This document shows positions 34,140-44,211 of a stretch of DNA of 64,000 nt, in pieces. Under the pieces are notes generated by a model, which saw nothing but the letters and a program-made list of their open reading frames with translations, was not told where the DNA came from and made no database searches. The DNA is from Pseudacidovorax sp. RU35E (GTDB taxonomy: Bacteria > Pseudomonadota > Gammaproteobacteria > Burkholderiales > Burkholderiaceae_C). The stretch is from NCBI RefSeq assembly GCF_900156165.1, contig NZ_FTMY01000011.1:62001-126000 (forward strand), read 5' to 3'. Within the stretch, counting starts at the first letter, position 1; each line of letters opens with the position of its first letter. The position numbers and the translations under genes are program-made.

Positions 34140-35887
34140 GCCGCGGCCCTTCCGTCCGCTACACCACGAGCCCGCTGCTGGCGAGCAAGACGCCTGTGTG
34201 GCGCAGCAAGTTCATCGTGGCCGCCATCGCGCTCGGCTTCGTGGTGCTGGCCGGTCGCGCGGCCTATGTGCAGGTGATCGGCCAGGATTTCTTCCAGCGC
34301 CAGGGCGAGGTGCGTTTCACCCGCACCATCGAACTGGCCGCCAGCCGCGGCCGCATCCTGGACCGCAACGGGCTGATCCTCGCCTCCAGCGTGATCGCGC
34401 CCAGTGTGTGGGCCATTCCGGAAGACATCGACCGCAACGACCCCGAGACCCGCACCAAGCTGCGCCGGGTGGCCCAGTTGCTGGGCATGAAGCAGCAGGA
34501 CCTGGACAAGAAGCTGGCCGACGAGGACAAGAGCTTCGTCTGGATCCAGCGCCAGGTCGACGAGCCCATCGCCAAGGAGATCGCCGCCCTGGGCGTCAAG
34601 GGCCTCTATCAGACCCGCGAATACAAGCGCCAGTACCCCGAGGGCGAATCGGCCGCGCACGTGGTGGGCTTCACCAACGTCGAGGACCATGGCCAGGAAG
34701 GGATCGAGCTGGCCTTCGACAAGGACCTCGGCGGCAAGCCCGGCTCGCAGCGCGTGATCAAGGACCGCCTGGGGCGCGTGGTCGAGGGCGTGGGCGAGCG
34801 CCTGCCGCCGCTGGATGGCAAGGACATCCAGCTGTCCATCGATTCCAAGGTGCAGTTCTTCGCCTACCAGAAGCTGCGCGATGCCGTGACCAAGCACCGC
34901 GCCAAGGCCGGCAGCGTGGTGGTGCTCGACGCGGTGACCGGCGAGGTGCTGGCGCTTGCCAACTATCCGAGCTACGTGCCCGACAAGCGCCGCAACCTCA
35001 CCGGCGAGCAGTTGCGCAACCGCGCCATCACCGACACCTTCGAGCCCGGCTCGACCATGAAGCCGATCACCGTGGCCATGGCGCTGGAGGCCGGCCGCGT
35101 CAAGCCCAGCACCATCATCGACACCACGCCCGGCCGCTACCAGATCGGCGGCTTCACCATCAGCGACACCCACAACTACGGCGTGCTGACGGTGGAGGGC
35201 GTGATCCAGAAGTCCAGCAACGTCGGCGCCCTCAAGATCGCGCAGAAGATGAGCCCGAGCGAGATGTGGGAGACCTACACCGCGCTGGGCTACGGCCAGA
35301 AGCCGCAGATCACCTTCCCCGGCGCGGCGCCCGGCCGCCTGCGTCCCTGGAAGACCTGGAAGCCCGTCGAGCAGGCCACCATGGCCTACGGCTACGGCCT
35401 GTCGGCCTCGCTGCTGCAGATGTGCCACTCGTACACCGCCTTCTCGCACGACGGGAAGGTGCTGCCGCTGACCATGCTCAAGAGCAGCGACGCGCCTCCC
35501 GGCGTGCGCGTGTTCTCGCCATCCACGGCCGCGGCGGTGCGCAAGATGCTGCAGATGGCCGCCGGCCCCGGCGGCACGGGCCAGCTGGCACAGACGGTGG
35601 GCTACTCGGTGGGCGGCAAGTCGGGTACCGCGCGCAAGCAGGTGGGCAAGGGCTATGCCGCGGGCAAGTACCGTGGCTGGTTCACGGGCATGGCGCCCAT
35701 CGACAAGCCGCGCATCATCGTGGGCGTCATGATCGACGAGCCGAGCGACGGCAACTTCTACGGCGGCACGGTGGCCGGCCCGGTGTTCAGCGAAGTGGTG
35801 CAGCAGACGCTGCGCATGATGAACGTCGCGCCCGACCTGGCCGTCAAGCCGCTGGTGCTGACACAGGGTGTGGACGAGAGCTTCTGA
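34136..35887 (+). CDS. ftsI: Peptidoglycan D,D-transpeptidase FtsI (PBP3)
   Basis: 583-residue class B penicillin-binding protein that cross-links septal peptidoglycan. Membrane anchor (about 24-43), pedestal domain (RTIELAASRGRILDRNG), then the transpeptidase domain with STMK (306-309), SSN (360-362) and KSGT (495-498), all intact. ATG overlaps ftsL (ATGA) and its stop overlaps the murE start by 1 nt (TGATG). Confidence 0.97.
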   Translation: MSRGPSVRYTTSPLLASKTPVWRSKFIVAAIALGFVVLAGRAAYVQVIGQDFFQRQGEVRFTRTIELAASRGRILDRNGLILASSVIAPSVWAIPEDIDRNDPETRTKLRRVAQLLGMKQQDLDKKLADEDKSFVWIQRQVDEPIAKEIAALGVKGLYQTREYKRQYPEGESAAHVVGFTNVEDHGQEGIELAFDKDLGGKPGSQRVIKDRLGRVVEGVGERLPPLDGKDIQLSIDSKVQFFAYQKLRDAVTKHRAKAGSVVVLDAVTGEVLALANYPSYVPDKRRNLTGEQLRNRAITDTFEPGSTMKPITVAMALEAGRVKPSTIIDTTPGRYQIGGFTISDTHNYGVLTVEGVIQKSSNVGALKIAQKMSPSEMWETYTALGYGQKPQITFPGAAPGRLRPWKTWKPVEQATMAYGYGLSASLLQMCHSYTAFSHDGKVLPLTMLKSSDAPPGVRVFSPSTAAAVRKMLQMAAGPGGTGQLAQTVGYSVGGKSGTARKQVGKGYAAGKYRGWFTGMAPIDKPRIIVGVMIDEPSDGNFYGGTVAGPVFSEVVQQTLRMMNVAPDLAVKPLVLTQGVDESF

Positions 35888-37386
35888 TGACGCTGCACCG
35901 TCTCCACTCCCCCGACGAGGCCGCCGCCTGGCTGTCCGCGCGCGTGCGCGGGCAACTGCAGGTGGACAGCCGCGCCGTGGGCGAGGGCGACGGCTTCATC
36001 GCCTGGCCGGGCGCGGCCACCGACGGCCGGCGCTTCGTGCGTGCGGCGCTGGCGCAGGGCGCGGCTGCCTGCCTGGTCGAGGCCGAAGGCAGCGAGACCT
36101 ACGATTTCGCGGATGAGCCGGCCGTGGCCGCCTACGACGGCTTGAAGGCCGCGACGGGCCCCATCGCCGCCGCGTGGTGCGGCCGGCCGGCCGACGCCAT
36201 GACGCTGCTGGCCGTCACGGGCACCAACGGCAAGACCTCCACCGCCTGGTGGCTGGCCCAGGCGCTCGAAGGCAGCGCCTTCGGCCCCTGTGCCGTTGCC
36301 GGCACGCTGGGCATCGGCGTGCCGCCGGCCGTCGACTACAACGGCCTGACCACGCCCGACCCGGTGACGCTGCACCGCGCGCTGCGCGACCTGGGCGCCA
36401 AGGGCGTCAAGGCGTGCGCCATGGAGGCCTCGTCCATCGGCATCGCCGAACGGCGCCTGGATGGCCTGCATTTCGAAGTGGCGGTCTTCACCAACTTCAC
36501 CCAGGACCATCTGGACTATCACGGCGACATGGCGAGCTACTGGGCTGCCAAGGCCGAGCTGTTCCGCTGGCCGGGCCTGCGGGCGGCGGTGATCAACATC
36601 GATGACCCGCAGGGCGCACGTTTGGCGGGCGAGTTGCTGGACACCGGCCTGACCGGGCTGTGGACCTGTTCCGCCGCCGGTGCGCCCGCGCGCCTGTCGG
36701 CCCGCGATGCAGGGCATGGGCCGCAGGGCCTGCGCTTCCAGGTGGTGGAGCAAGGCGGTGCCGAAGCCATGGTCGCGACCACGCTGGTGGGTGACTACAA
36801 CGTGGCCAACCTGTTGGGCGTGATCGGCACGCTGCGCGCGCTTGGCATGCCGCTGGGCGACGCGGCCGCGGCCTGCGCCCGCCTGAGCAGCGTGCCCGGC
36901 CGCATGGATGTCGTCGCGGCCGAGGCCGGCCTGCCGCTGGTGGTGGTCGACTATGCGCACACGCCCGACGCACTGCAGAAGGCCTTGGCCGCGCTGCGTC
37001 CCTTCGCCTTGGCGCGCGGCGGCCGGCTGTGGTGCCTGTTCGGCTGCGGCGGCGACCGCGATGCCGGCAAGCGCCCGCTGATGGGCGCCGTGGCCGAGCG
37101 GGGCGCCGACCGCGTCGTCGTCACCAGCGACAACCCGCGCAGCGAATCGCCGCAGGTCATCGTCGACCAGATCGTGGCGGGGCTGTCCGCACCGCAGGCC
37201 GCGCACGTCGTGGTCGACCGTGCCGCCGCCATCGCCGAGGCCCTGGCCGAGGCCGCCGCGCAGGACGTGGTGCTGCTGGCCGGCAAGGGCCATGAGGACT
37301 ACCAGGAAGTCGCCGGACGGCGCCTTCCCTTTTCCGATCGCGCCCAGGCGCAGGCGGCGCTTGCTGCCAGGAGCCGGTCGGCATGA
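35887..37386 (+). CDS. murE: UDP-MurNAc-L-Ala-D-Glu--meso-diaminopimelate ligase
   Basis: 499-residue Mur ligase. P-loop TGTNGKTSTAWW (about 112-123), the carbamoylated-lysine region and ATPase segment, VDYAHTPDAL, and the DAP-specificity motif DNPRSES near residue 419, which marks a meso-DAP rather than lysine ligase. Overlaps murF by 4 nt. Fits with dapF elsewhere in the window. Confidence 0.96.
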   Translation: MTLHRLHSPDEAAAWLSARVRGQLQVDSRAVGEGDGFIAWPGAATDGRRFVRAALAQGAAACLVEAEGSETYDFADEPAVAAYDGLKAATGPIAAAWCGRPADAMTLLAVTGTNGKTSTAWWLAQALEGSAFGPCAVAGTLGIGVPPAVDYNGLTTPDPVTLHRALRDLGAKGVKACAMEASSIGIAERRLDGLHFEVAVFTNFTQDHLDYHGDMASYWAAKAELFRWPGLRAAVINIDDPQGARLAGELLDTGLTGLWTCSAAGAPARLSARDAGHGPQGLRFQVVEQGGAEAMVATTLVGDYNVANLLGVIGTLRALGMPLGDAAAACARLSSVPGRMDVVAAEAGLPLVVVDYAHTPDALQKALAALRPFALARGGRLWCLFGCGGDRDAGKRPLMGAVAERGADRVVVTSDNPRSESPQVIVDQIVAGLSAPQAAHVVVDRAAAIAEALAEAAAQDVVLLAGKGHEDYQEVAGRRLPFSDRAQAQAALAARSRSA

Positions 37387-38816
37387 ACGCATCGATGGAA
37401 TCTCTTTTCACGCTGTCCGAAGCCGCCGGCTGGGTGCCGGGTGCGCGCGTGGTCGGTGAGGGCAGCCGCGCCGTGGCGCGGGTGCACACCGACTCGCGCA
37501 CGCTGGCCGCGGGCGACCTTTTCGTCGCGCTGCGCGGCGAGCGTTTCGACGCGCACGACTTCCTGCCGCAGGTGCAGGCCCAGGGTGGCATCGCCGCCGT
37601 GGCCGAGCCCGGGCGTCTGGCGCCACTGGGCCTCGCCGGCCTGGAAGTGCCCGACACCCTGGCCGCGCTGGGCGCCATTGCGGCCGGCTGGCGCGCCCGC
37701 TTCACGCTGCCACTGGTGGCCGTGACGGGCAGCAACGGCAAGACCACGGTCACGCAGATGGTCGCGTCCATCCTGCGCGCCGCCGCGCCGCAGGCCAGCC
37801 TGGCCACGCAGGGCAACTTCAACAACGAGATCGGCCTGCCGCTGACGCTGATGCGCCTGCGCACGGAGCATCGCCTGGCCGTGGTCGAGCTGGGCATGAA
37901 CCATCCGGGCGAGATCGCGCGGCTGGCCGCCATCGCCCGTCCGACGGTGGCGCTGGTCAACAACGCGCAGCGCGAGCATCAGGAATTCATGGCCACGGTC
38001 GAGGCGGTGGCGCGTGAGAACGGCTGCGTGCTGCAGGCCCTCGCGGCGGGCGGCACGGCCGTCTTTCCGCATGGCGACGACTACACGGCGCTGTGGCGCG
38101 GTCTGGTGCCCGCTGGTGCCACCTGCCTGCTGTTCGGCGAATCGCCCGAGGCCGATGTCTCGCTGGCCGAGGCCGAATGGGACGGCGAGGCCTGGCGCTT
38201 CGCGGCCCACACACCCGCCGGCGACGTGCAGGCGCGCCTGGCCATCCCCGGCCGGCACAACCTGCGCAATGCGCTCGCGGCCACTGCCTGCGCTCTCGCG
38301 GCCGGCGTGCCGGTCGACACGATCGGCGCCGGTCTGTCGGCCTTCGAGCCCGTCGGCGGCCGCTCGCGGGCCCAGCTCCTGCGGCGCGCCGACGGCAGCC
38401 GCCTCACGCTGGTGGACGACAGCTACAACGCCAATCCCGATTCCGTGCGTGCCGCCATCGATGTGCTGGCCGAACTGCCCGGCCCGCGCCTGCTGGTGCT
38501 GGGCGACATGGGCGAGGTGGGCGACCAGGGCCCGCGCTTCCACGCCGAGGTGGGCGACTGGGCGCGCCAGCGCGGCATCGACGCGCTGTTCGCGCTGGGC
38601 GAGGCCAGCCGCCACGCGGTGGAGGCCTTCGGCCCGGCCGGCCGTCATTTCGAGGCCGTCGAGACCCTCAACGCCGCGGCGCTGGCCCAGGCCGGCGCTG
38701 CATCGAGCGTGCTCGTCAAGGGTTCGCGGTTCATGAAGATGGAGCGCGTGGTGCAGGCCCTGGTGGCTGGCGTCGCCGGTTCGCACAACAACAAGGAGGC
38801 CGGTCATGCTGCGTGA
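37383..38816 (+). CDS. murF: UDP-MurNAc-tripeptide--D-Ala-D-Ala ligase
   Basis: 477-residue Mur ligase. P-loop VTGSNGKTTVTQM, MNHPGEIARLA, DDSYNANPDSVRAAID, and a C-terminal GDMGEVGDQGPRFH all match MurF. ATG overlaps murE (ATGA); mraY follows after 15 nt. Confidence 0.96.
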   Translation: MNASMESLFTLSEAAGWVPGARVVGEGSRAVARVHTDSRTLAAGDLFVALRGERFDAHDFLPQVQAQGGIAAVAEPGRLAPLGLAGLEVPDTLAALGAIAAGWRARFTLPLVAVTGSNGKTTVTQMVASILRAAAPQASLATQGNFNNEIGLPLTLMRLRTEHRLAVVELGMNHPGEIARLAAIARPTVALVNNAQREHQEFMATVEAVARENGCVLQALAAGGTAVFPHGDDYTALWRGLVPAGATCLLFGESPEADVSLAEAEWDGEAWRFAAHTPAGDVQARLAIPGRHNLRNALAATACALAAGVPVDTIGAGLSAFEPVGGRSRAQLLRRADGSRLTLVDDSYNANPDSVRAAIDVLAELPGPRLLVLGDMGEVGDQGPRFHAEVGDWARQRGIDALFALGEASRHAVEAFGPAGRHFEAVETLNAAALAQAGAASSVLVKGSRFMKMERVVQALVAGVAGSHNNKEAGHAA

Positions 38817-38831
38817 CACGGACGCCCGCCC

Positions 38832-40010
38832 ATGCTGATGAGCCTGGCCCAATGGCTGCAGACGCTGTCGCCCGAACTCGGCTTCCTGCGCGTGTTCCAG
38901 TACCTGACCTTCCGCGCGCTGATGGCCGCGCTCACTGCGCTGGTGGTGGGCCTGGCCGCCGGCCCGGCGGTCATCCGCCGGCTGCGCGCGCTCAAGATCG
39001 GCCAGCCAGTGCGCGGCTACGCCATGGAGACGCACCTGGCCAAGAGCGGCACGCCCACCATGGGCGGTGTGCTGGTGCTGTTCGCCATCGCCATCGCCAC
39101 GCTGCTGTGGTTCGACCTGTCCAACCGCTTCGTCTGGATCGTGCTGTGGGTGACGCTGGGCTTTGGCGCCATTGGCTGGGTGGACGACTGGCGCAAGGTG
39201 GTCAACAAGGACCCCGAGGGCATGCGCTCGCGCGAGAAGTACATGTGGCAGTCCATCATCGGGCTGGTGGCCGCGGTGTACCTGCTGTTCTCCATCTCGG
39301 AGAGCTCCAACTGGCGCGTGCTGGAGCTGTTCGTCAACTGGACACGCTCGGGCTTCGCGCTCGACTTCCCGCCCAAGACCAACCTGATCGTGCCCTTCTT
39401 CAAGGAGATCAGCTATCCGTTGGGCGGCATCGGCTTCGTCATCCTCACCTACCTGGTGATCGTGGGCGCGAGCAATGCAGTCAACCTCACCGACGGCCTG
39501 GACGGCCTGGCCATCATGCCGGTGGTGATGGTGGGCTCGGCGCTGGGCGTGTTCGCCTACATCACGGGCAACGCGATGTACTCGCGCTATCTGCTGTTCC
39601 CATCCATTCCGGGCGCGGGCGAGCTGCTGGTGTTCTGCTCGGCCATGGCGGGCGCGGGGCTGGCCTTCCTGTGGTTCAACACCCATCCGGCGCAGGTCTT
39701 CATGGGCGACGTGGGCGCGCTGGCGCTGGGCGGCGCGCTGGGCACGGTGGCCGTGATCGTGCGCCAGGAGATCGTGTTCTTCATCATGGGCGGCATCTTC
39801 GTGGTCGAGGCCATCTCGGTCATGGCGCAGGTGGGCTGGTTCAAGTACACCAAGCGCAAGTACGGCGAAGGCCGGCGCGTCCTCAAGATGGCGCCGCTGC
39901 ACCATCACTTCGAGAAGTCCGGCTGGCGCGAGACGCAGGTCGTGGTTCGTTTCTGGATCATCACCATGCTGCTGTGCCTGGTGGGCCTGTCCACCCTCAA
40001 GCTGCGTTGA
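38832..40010 (+). CDS. mraY: Phospho-N-acetylmuramoyl-pentapeptide transferase
   Basis: 392-residue membrane enzyme making lipid I. About ten helices; conserved loops [45 protein letters not shown] and [16 protein letters not shown] carry the catalytic aspartates and HHH motif. ATG 38832 is used; ATG 38838 is possible. 13 nt separate it from murD. Confidence 0.96.
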   Translation: MLMSLAQWLQTLSPELGFLRVFQYLTFRALMAALTALVVGLAAGPAVIRRLRALKIGQPVRGYAMETHLAKSGTPTMGGVLVLFAIAIATLLWFDLSNRFVWIVLWVTLGFGAIGWVDDWRKVVNKDPEGMRSREKYMWQSIIGLVAAVYLLFSISESSNWRVLELFVNWTRSGFALDFPPKTNLIVPFFKEISYPLGGIGFVILTYLVIVGASNAVNLTDGLDGLAIMPVVMVGSALGVFAYITGNAMYSRYLLFPSIPGAGELLVFCSAMAGAGLAFLWFNTHPAQVFMGDVGALALGGALGTVAVIVRQEIVFFIMGGIFVVEAISVMAQVGWFKYTKRKYGEGRRVLKMAPLHHHFEKSGWRETQVVVRFWIITMLLCLVGLSTLKLR

Positions 40011-40023
40011 GCACCGGCAGACC

Positions 40024-41775
40024 ATGAAGCATCTCGCCGACCTGCATGTGCTGATCCTGGGCCTGGGCGCCTCGGGCCTGGCCATGGCGCGTTGGTGCGC
40101 CCGCCACGGTGCGCATGTCACGGTGGCCGACACGCGCGAGGCGCCGCCGCAGCTGGCCACGCTGGCCGCCGAGCTGCCGCAGGTGCGCTTCATCGGCGGG
40201 CCGCTCACGGCCGCGCTGGTCGAGGGGCAGCCGGTGCGCGCGGTCTACCGTTCGCCGGGCCTGGCGCCTGCCACCATCGCCCCGGTGGTCGATGCGGCGC
40301 GGGCCATCGGCCTGCCGGTGGGTGGCGAGCTGGACCTGTTCGCGCAGGCGTTGGCGGACCTGCGGGTGCCGCCTGAGGCGGTGCCGGGTGAAGAGGCCGC
40401 GGCCGACGGAGCTGCGGCCGATGGCGCGCGCGAGGCGCAGGTGGATGCCGAAGCCGAAGCGTCCGCCGCCGTGCCCGCGCAGTCCACCGACGCGGCAGCG
40501 GCCGACGCCGACATCGCCGCCGAGCCGGCCCGCGACGGCGATGTCGCTGCGGACGAGGAAGTCGCCGACGAAGCGCCCGCGCCCCTGCCCATCGCCCCGC
40601 CCCCCGCGCCCGAGCCCGGCTACCGCCCCGCCGTGCTGGCCATCACCGGCACCAACGGCAAGACCACGGTGACCGCGCTCACCGGCCAGCTGGTCGAGCG
40701 CGCCGGCAAGACCGTCGCGGTGGCCGGCAACATCGGCCCCTCCCTGCTGGACACGCTGTCCGAATGCATGGACGCCGACGCGCTGCCGCAGGTATGGGTG
40801 CTCGAACTCTCCAGCTTCCAGCTCGATGGCGTGCAGGGCTTCGAGCCCACCGCCGCCACGGTGCTCAACGTCACGCAGGACCACCTCGACTGGCATGGCG
40901 GCATGGAGGCCTATGCCGCGGCCAAGGCCCGCATCTTCGGTCAGGCCGGCCTCATGGTGCTCAACCGGGACGATGTCCGCGTGATGGGCATGCTGCCCGC
41001 GCCGGTCAAGGTGCGGCTGCAGCGCCCGCAACTGCGCGCCCATGTGACCTTCGGGGCCGACCTGCCGCAGCGTCCTGGCGATTTCGGCATCGAGCGCGTC
41101 AACGGCCTGGCCTGGCTGGTGCGCGCCCACGAGGCCGACGAGACCCTCAAGCGGCGCCGCGGCGCCGCGGTGCAGGAGGAGATCCATCTTCAGCGCCTGA
41201 TGCCCGCCGATGCGCTGCGCATCCGGGGCCAGCACAACGCGCTGAATGCCCTGGCCGCCCTGGCGCTGGCCAGCGCCGCCGGCTGTGCGCTGGCGCCCAT
41301 GCTCTACGGCCTGCGCGAGTACCGTGGCGAGCCGCACCGCGTGGAGCCAATCGCCATCGTCGACGAGGTCGAGTACTTCGACGACAGCAAGGGCACCAAT
41401 GTCGGCGCGACGGCGGCGGCACTGCAGGGTCTGGGCCTGGAGCGCAAGCTGGTCGTCATCCTGGGTGGCGACGGCAAGGGCCAGGACTTCACGCCGCTGG
41501 CGCCGCTGGTGCGCCAGTACGTGCGTGCCGCGGTGCTGATCGGCCGCGACGGTCCGGCCATCGGCGAGGCCCTGGCAGAAACCGGCGTGCCCCTGCTCAC
41601 CGCCGCCACGTTGCCCGAGGCCGTCGGCCTGTGCGCCGACCAGGCCCAGCCCGGCGACGCCGTGCTGCTGTCGCCCGCCTGCGCCAGCCTGGACATGTTC
41701 CGCGACTACGCGCACCGGGCGGACGTCTTCCGCGAGGCGGTCGAGGCGCTGGCCGACGAGGAGGCCTACGAATGA
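40024..41775 (+). CDS. murD: UDP-MurNAc-L-alanine--D-glutamate ligase with acidic insert
   Basis: 583 residues, against about 440 in E. coli. The Rossmann-like N-terminal domain ([18 protein letters not shown]) ends near 111; then an 88-residue Ala/Asp/Glu/Pro-rich segment (about 112-199) separates it from the ATPase domain, whose P-loop is TGTNGKTT (208-215). [23 protein letters not shown] and [12 protein letters not shown] are canonical. The frame is intact, so the insert is not a frameshift. Smaller length gains occur around 315-390 ([17 protein letters not shown]). Its stop overlaps a 22-codon micro-ORF (ATGA) that in turn overlaps ftsW. Confidence 0.95.
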   Translation: MKHLADLHVLILGLGASGLAMARWCARHGAHVTVADTREAPPQLATLAAELPQVRFIGGPLTAALVEGQPVRAVYRSPGLAPATIAPVVDAARAIGLPVGGELDLFAQALADLRVPPEAVPGEEAAADGAAADGAREAQVDAEAEASAAVPAQSTDAAAADADIAAEPARDGDVAADEEVADEAPAPLPIAPPPAPEPGYRPAVLAITGTNGKTTVTALTGQLVERAGKTVAVAGNIGPSLLDTLSECMDADALPQVWVLELSSFQLDGVQGFEPTAATVLNVTQDHLDWHGGMEAYAAAKARIFGQAGLMVLNRDDVRVMGMLPAPVKVRLQRPQLRAHVTFGADLPQRPGDFGIERVNGLAWLVRAHEADETLKRRRGAAVQEEIHLQRLMPADALRIRGQHNALNALAALALASAAGCALAPMLYGLREYRGEPHRVEPIAIVDEVEYFDDSKGTNVGATAAALQGLGLERKLVVILGGDGKGQDFTPLAPLVRQYVRAAVLIGRDGPAIGEALAETGVPLLTAATLPEAVGLCADQAQPGDAVLLSPACASLDMFRDYAHRADVFREAVEALADEEAYE

Positions 41776-41840
41776 GCGCCGCCCGGCCATTCCGCAGGCG
41801 CTCGCATCCGCAGTGCGCAGCACGGAGGATTTCAGAATGA
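41772..41840 (+). CDS. Micro-ORF bridging murD and ftsW (22 codons)
   Basis: ATG 41772 overlaps the murD stop (ATGA) and its TGA (41838-41840) overlaps the ftsW ATG (ATGA). The peptide is Arg-rich ([14 protein letters not shown], then CAARRISE), with no recognisable domain. It may be a coupling leader that carries ribosomes from murD to ftsW, the remnant of an older ftsW N-terminus (both ATGs are followed by AGCGCC), or chance. Confidence 0.35.
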   Translation: MSAARPFRRRSHPQCAARRISE

Positions 41841-43144
41841 GCGCCCGCATGCCCGCCGCCGCCACCCCCAACGAAGGGGGCAGCCGCTTCTTCGGCTGGT
41901 TCCGCCGTGCGGCCAAGAGCAGCATGGACGCGCTGCCCATGCACCTGCCCGTGCGGCTGGGGGGCGCCGACATCGCCCAGACCCGCGCCGCGCCGGTGCG
42001 CGTCGCGGGCTTCGACCAGCCGCTGGTGTGGGTCACCCTCGCGCTCCTGATGTGGGGTCTGGTGATGGTGTTCTCGGCCTCCATCGCCATGGGCGACAAC
42101 CCGCGCTTCAACCGCGTCGGCGGCTACAGCGAGTCCTACCACCTGATCCGCCATGCCATCTCGCTGGTGTTTGCCTTCGTGGCGGGCCTGATCGCTTTCC
42201 AGGTACCCATGCGGACCTGGGAGCGCACGGCCCCGTGGCTGTTCGTGGTGGCGCTGCTGCTGCTGGTGGTCGTGCTGATTCCCCACGTGGGCATCAACGT
42301 GAATGGCGCGCGCCGCTGGCTGCCGCTGGGCTTCATGCGCTTCCAGCCCTCGGAGCTGGCCAAGCTGGCCATGGTCTTCTATGCCGCCAGCTACATGGTG
42401 CGCAAGATGGAGATCAAGGAGCGCTTCTTCCGCGCCGTGCTGCCCATGGGCGTGGCCGTCGTGGTGGTGGGCATGCTGCTGCTGGCCGAGCCCGACATGG
42501 GCGCCTTCATGGTGATCGCCATCATCGCCATGGGCATCCTGTTCCTGGGCGGCGTGAATGCGCGCATGTTCTTCCTGATCGCCATGCTGGTGGTCGTCGC
42601 CTTTGCCACCATGGTGGCGGCCAGTCCGTGGCGGCGCGAGCGCATCTTTGCCTACCTCGATCCGTTCAGCGAGGAGCATGCGCTGGGCAAGGGCTACCAG
42701 CTCTCCCATTCGCTGATCGCCATCGGCCGCGGCGAGATCTTCGGCGTGGGCCTGGGCGGCAGCGTCGAGAAGCTGCACTGGCTGCCCGAGGCCCACACCG
42801 ACTTCCTGCTGGCCGTCATCGGCGAGGAGCTGGGTCTGGTCGGCGTGCTGATCGCCATCGCGCTCTTCCTGTGGCTCACCCGCCGCATCATGCACATCGG
42901 CCGCCAAGCCATCGCGCTGGACCGCGTGTTCGCCGGACTGGCCGCGCAGGGCGTGGGCGTGTGGATGGGATTCCAGACCTTCATCAACATGGGCGTGAAC
43001 CTGGGCGCGCTGCCCACCAAGGGCCTGACCCTGCCACTGATGAGCTTCGGCGGCTCGGCCATCCTGATGAACGTGGTGGCGCTGGCGGTGGTGCTGCGCG
43101 TGGATTATGAGAACCGAGTCCTGATGCGAGGGGGGCGCGTATGA
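41837..43144 (+). CDS. ftsW: Peptidoglycan glycosyltransferase FtsW
   Basis: 435-residue SEDS-family polymerase of the divisome, partner of FtsI. A cytoplasmic N-terminus of about 60 residues is followed by about ten helices, with [26 protein letters not shown], the EPDMGAFMV segment, [17 protein letters not shown] and [10 protein letters not shown] as family motifs. The catalytic Asp lies in the AHTDF loop. CGGAGGAT precedes ATG 41837. Overlaps murG by 4 nt. Confidence 0.95.
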   Translation: MSARMPAAATPNEGGSRFFGWFRRAAKSSMDALPMHLPVRLGGADIAQTRAAPVRVAGFDQPLVWVTLALLMWGLVMVFSASIAMGDNPRFNRVGGYSESYHLIRHAISLVFAFVAGLIAFQVPMRTWERTAPWLFVVALLLLVVVLIPHVGINVNGARRWLPLGFMRFQPSELAKLAMVFYAASYMVRKMEIKERFFRAVLPMGVAVVVVGMLLLAEPDMGAFMVIAIIAMGILFLGGVNARMFFLIAMLVVVAFATMVAASPWRRERIFAYLDPFSEEHALGKGYQLSHSLIAIGRGEIFGVGLGGSVEKLHWLPEAHTDFLLAVIGEELGLVGVLIAIALFLWLTRRIMHIGRQAIALDRVFAGLAAQGVGVWMGFQTFINMGVNLGALPTKGLTLPLMSFGGSAILMNVVALAVVLRVDYENRVLMRGGRV

Positions 43145-44211
43145 CCGGTGCCCGCACCGCGCTCGTGATGGCCGGCGGCACCGGCGGCCACATCTTCCCG
43201 GGCCTGGCCGTGGCGGAAGAGCTGCGCGCGCGCGGCTGGCGTGTGCACTGGTTGGGCGCGCCCGGCAGCATGGAAGAGCGCCTGGTGCCGCCGCGCGGCT
43301 TCGCCTTCGAGCCGATCCAGTTCGGCGGCGTGCGCGGCAAGGGTCCGCTCACGCTGGCGCTGCTGCCGCTGCGCCTCTTGCGCGCCTTCTGGCAGAGCTT
43401 CCAGGCCGTGGGCCGCGTCCAGCCCGACGTGGTGGTCGGCCTGGGCGGCTACATCAGCTTTCCGGGCGGGATGATGGGCGTGCTGCGCGGCCGCCCGCTG
43501 GTGCTGCACGAGCAGAACTCCGTGGCCGGTCTGGTCAATCGCGTGCTGGCGCGCATCGCCGACCGCTGCTTCAGCGCCTTTCCCGACGTGCTGCCGAATG
43601 CCGACTGGGTGGGCAATCCGCTGCGCGAGCCCTTCCTGTCGCAGGCCGCGCCGGCCGCGCGTTTCGAAGCCCGCAGCGGACGGCTGCGGATGCTGGTGGT
43701 GGGTGGCAGCCTGGGCGCCAAGGCGCTCAATACCGTGGTGCCGCAGGCCCTGGCCCGTATCGCACCGGCCGAGCGGCCCGTGGTGCTGCACCAGAGCGGC
43801 GAAAAGCAGATCGACGAACTGCGCGCCAACTACGCCGCCGCCGGCGTCGAGGCCGAGCTGGTGCCCTTCATCGACAACACGGCCGAGGCCTTCGCCGCGG
43901 CCGACCTCATCGTGGCGCGCGCCGGCGCCAGCACCGTGACCGAGATCGCCGCGGTCGGTGCCGCCGCGCTCTTCGTCCCCTTTCCCTTCGCGGTCGACGA
44001 CCACCAGACCACCAATGCCCGCTTCCTGGCGGACGCCGGCGGCGCCTGGCTGGTGCAGCAGACCGATCTCACGCCTGAACTCTTGTCCGACCTGATCCAG
44101 AAGACGACGCGCGCCGAGCTGCTCGAGCGCGCGCAACGCGCCCATGCGATGCGCAAGACCGATGCCGTGGCCCAGGTGGCCCTGGCCTGCGAGGAGCTGG
44201 TCAAGCCATGA
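43141..44211 (+). CDS. murG: UDP-GlcNAc:lipid I transferase MurG
   Basis: 356-residue GT-B glycosyltransferase converting lipid I to lipid II at the inner membrane face. [17 protein letters not shown] (about 11-27), [35 protein letters not shown] and [23 protein letters not shown] are the donor and acceptor motifs. Overlaps ftsW and murC by 4 nt each. Confidence 0.96.
   Translation: MTGARTALVMAGGTGGHIFPGLAVAEELRARGWRVHWLGAPGSMEERLVPPRGFAFEPIQFGGVRGKGPLTLALLPLRLLRAFWQSFQAVGRVQPDVVVGLGGYISFPGGMMGVLRGRPLVLHEQNSVAGLVNRVLARIADRCFSAFPDVLPNADWVGNPLREPFLSQAAPAARFEARSGRLRMLVVGGSLGAKALNTVVPQALARIAPAERPVVLHQSGEKQIDELRANYAAAGVEAELVPFIDNTAEAFAAADLIVARAGASTVTEIAAVGAAALFVPFPFAVDDHQTTNARFLADAGGAWLVQQTDLTPELLSDLIQKTTRAELLERAQRAHAMRKTDAVAQVALACEELVKP

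Noticed and set aside
34198-35886. Long plus-strand frame overlapping ftsI in a different phase, joined to murE
   Set aside because: Only the part from 35887 (murE) has domain content; the rest is a shifted reading of ftsI.
37299-40208. A 969-codon open frame on the minus strand antisense to murF-mraY
   Set aside because: It follows from GC-rich third positions of the plus-strand genes; composition is His/Gln/Arg/Gly-rich with no domain, and murF, mraY and neighbours on the other strand are unmistakable.
40357-40620. Frameshift or assembly error in murD
   Set aside because: The reading frame is continuous and both flanking domains are intact with P-loop in phase, so it is an insert.
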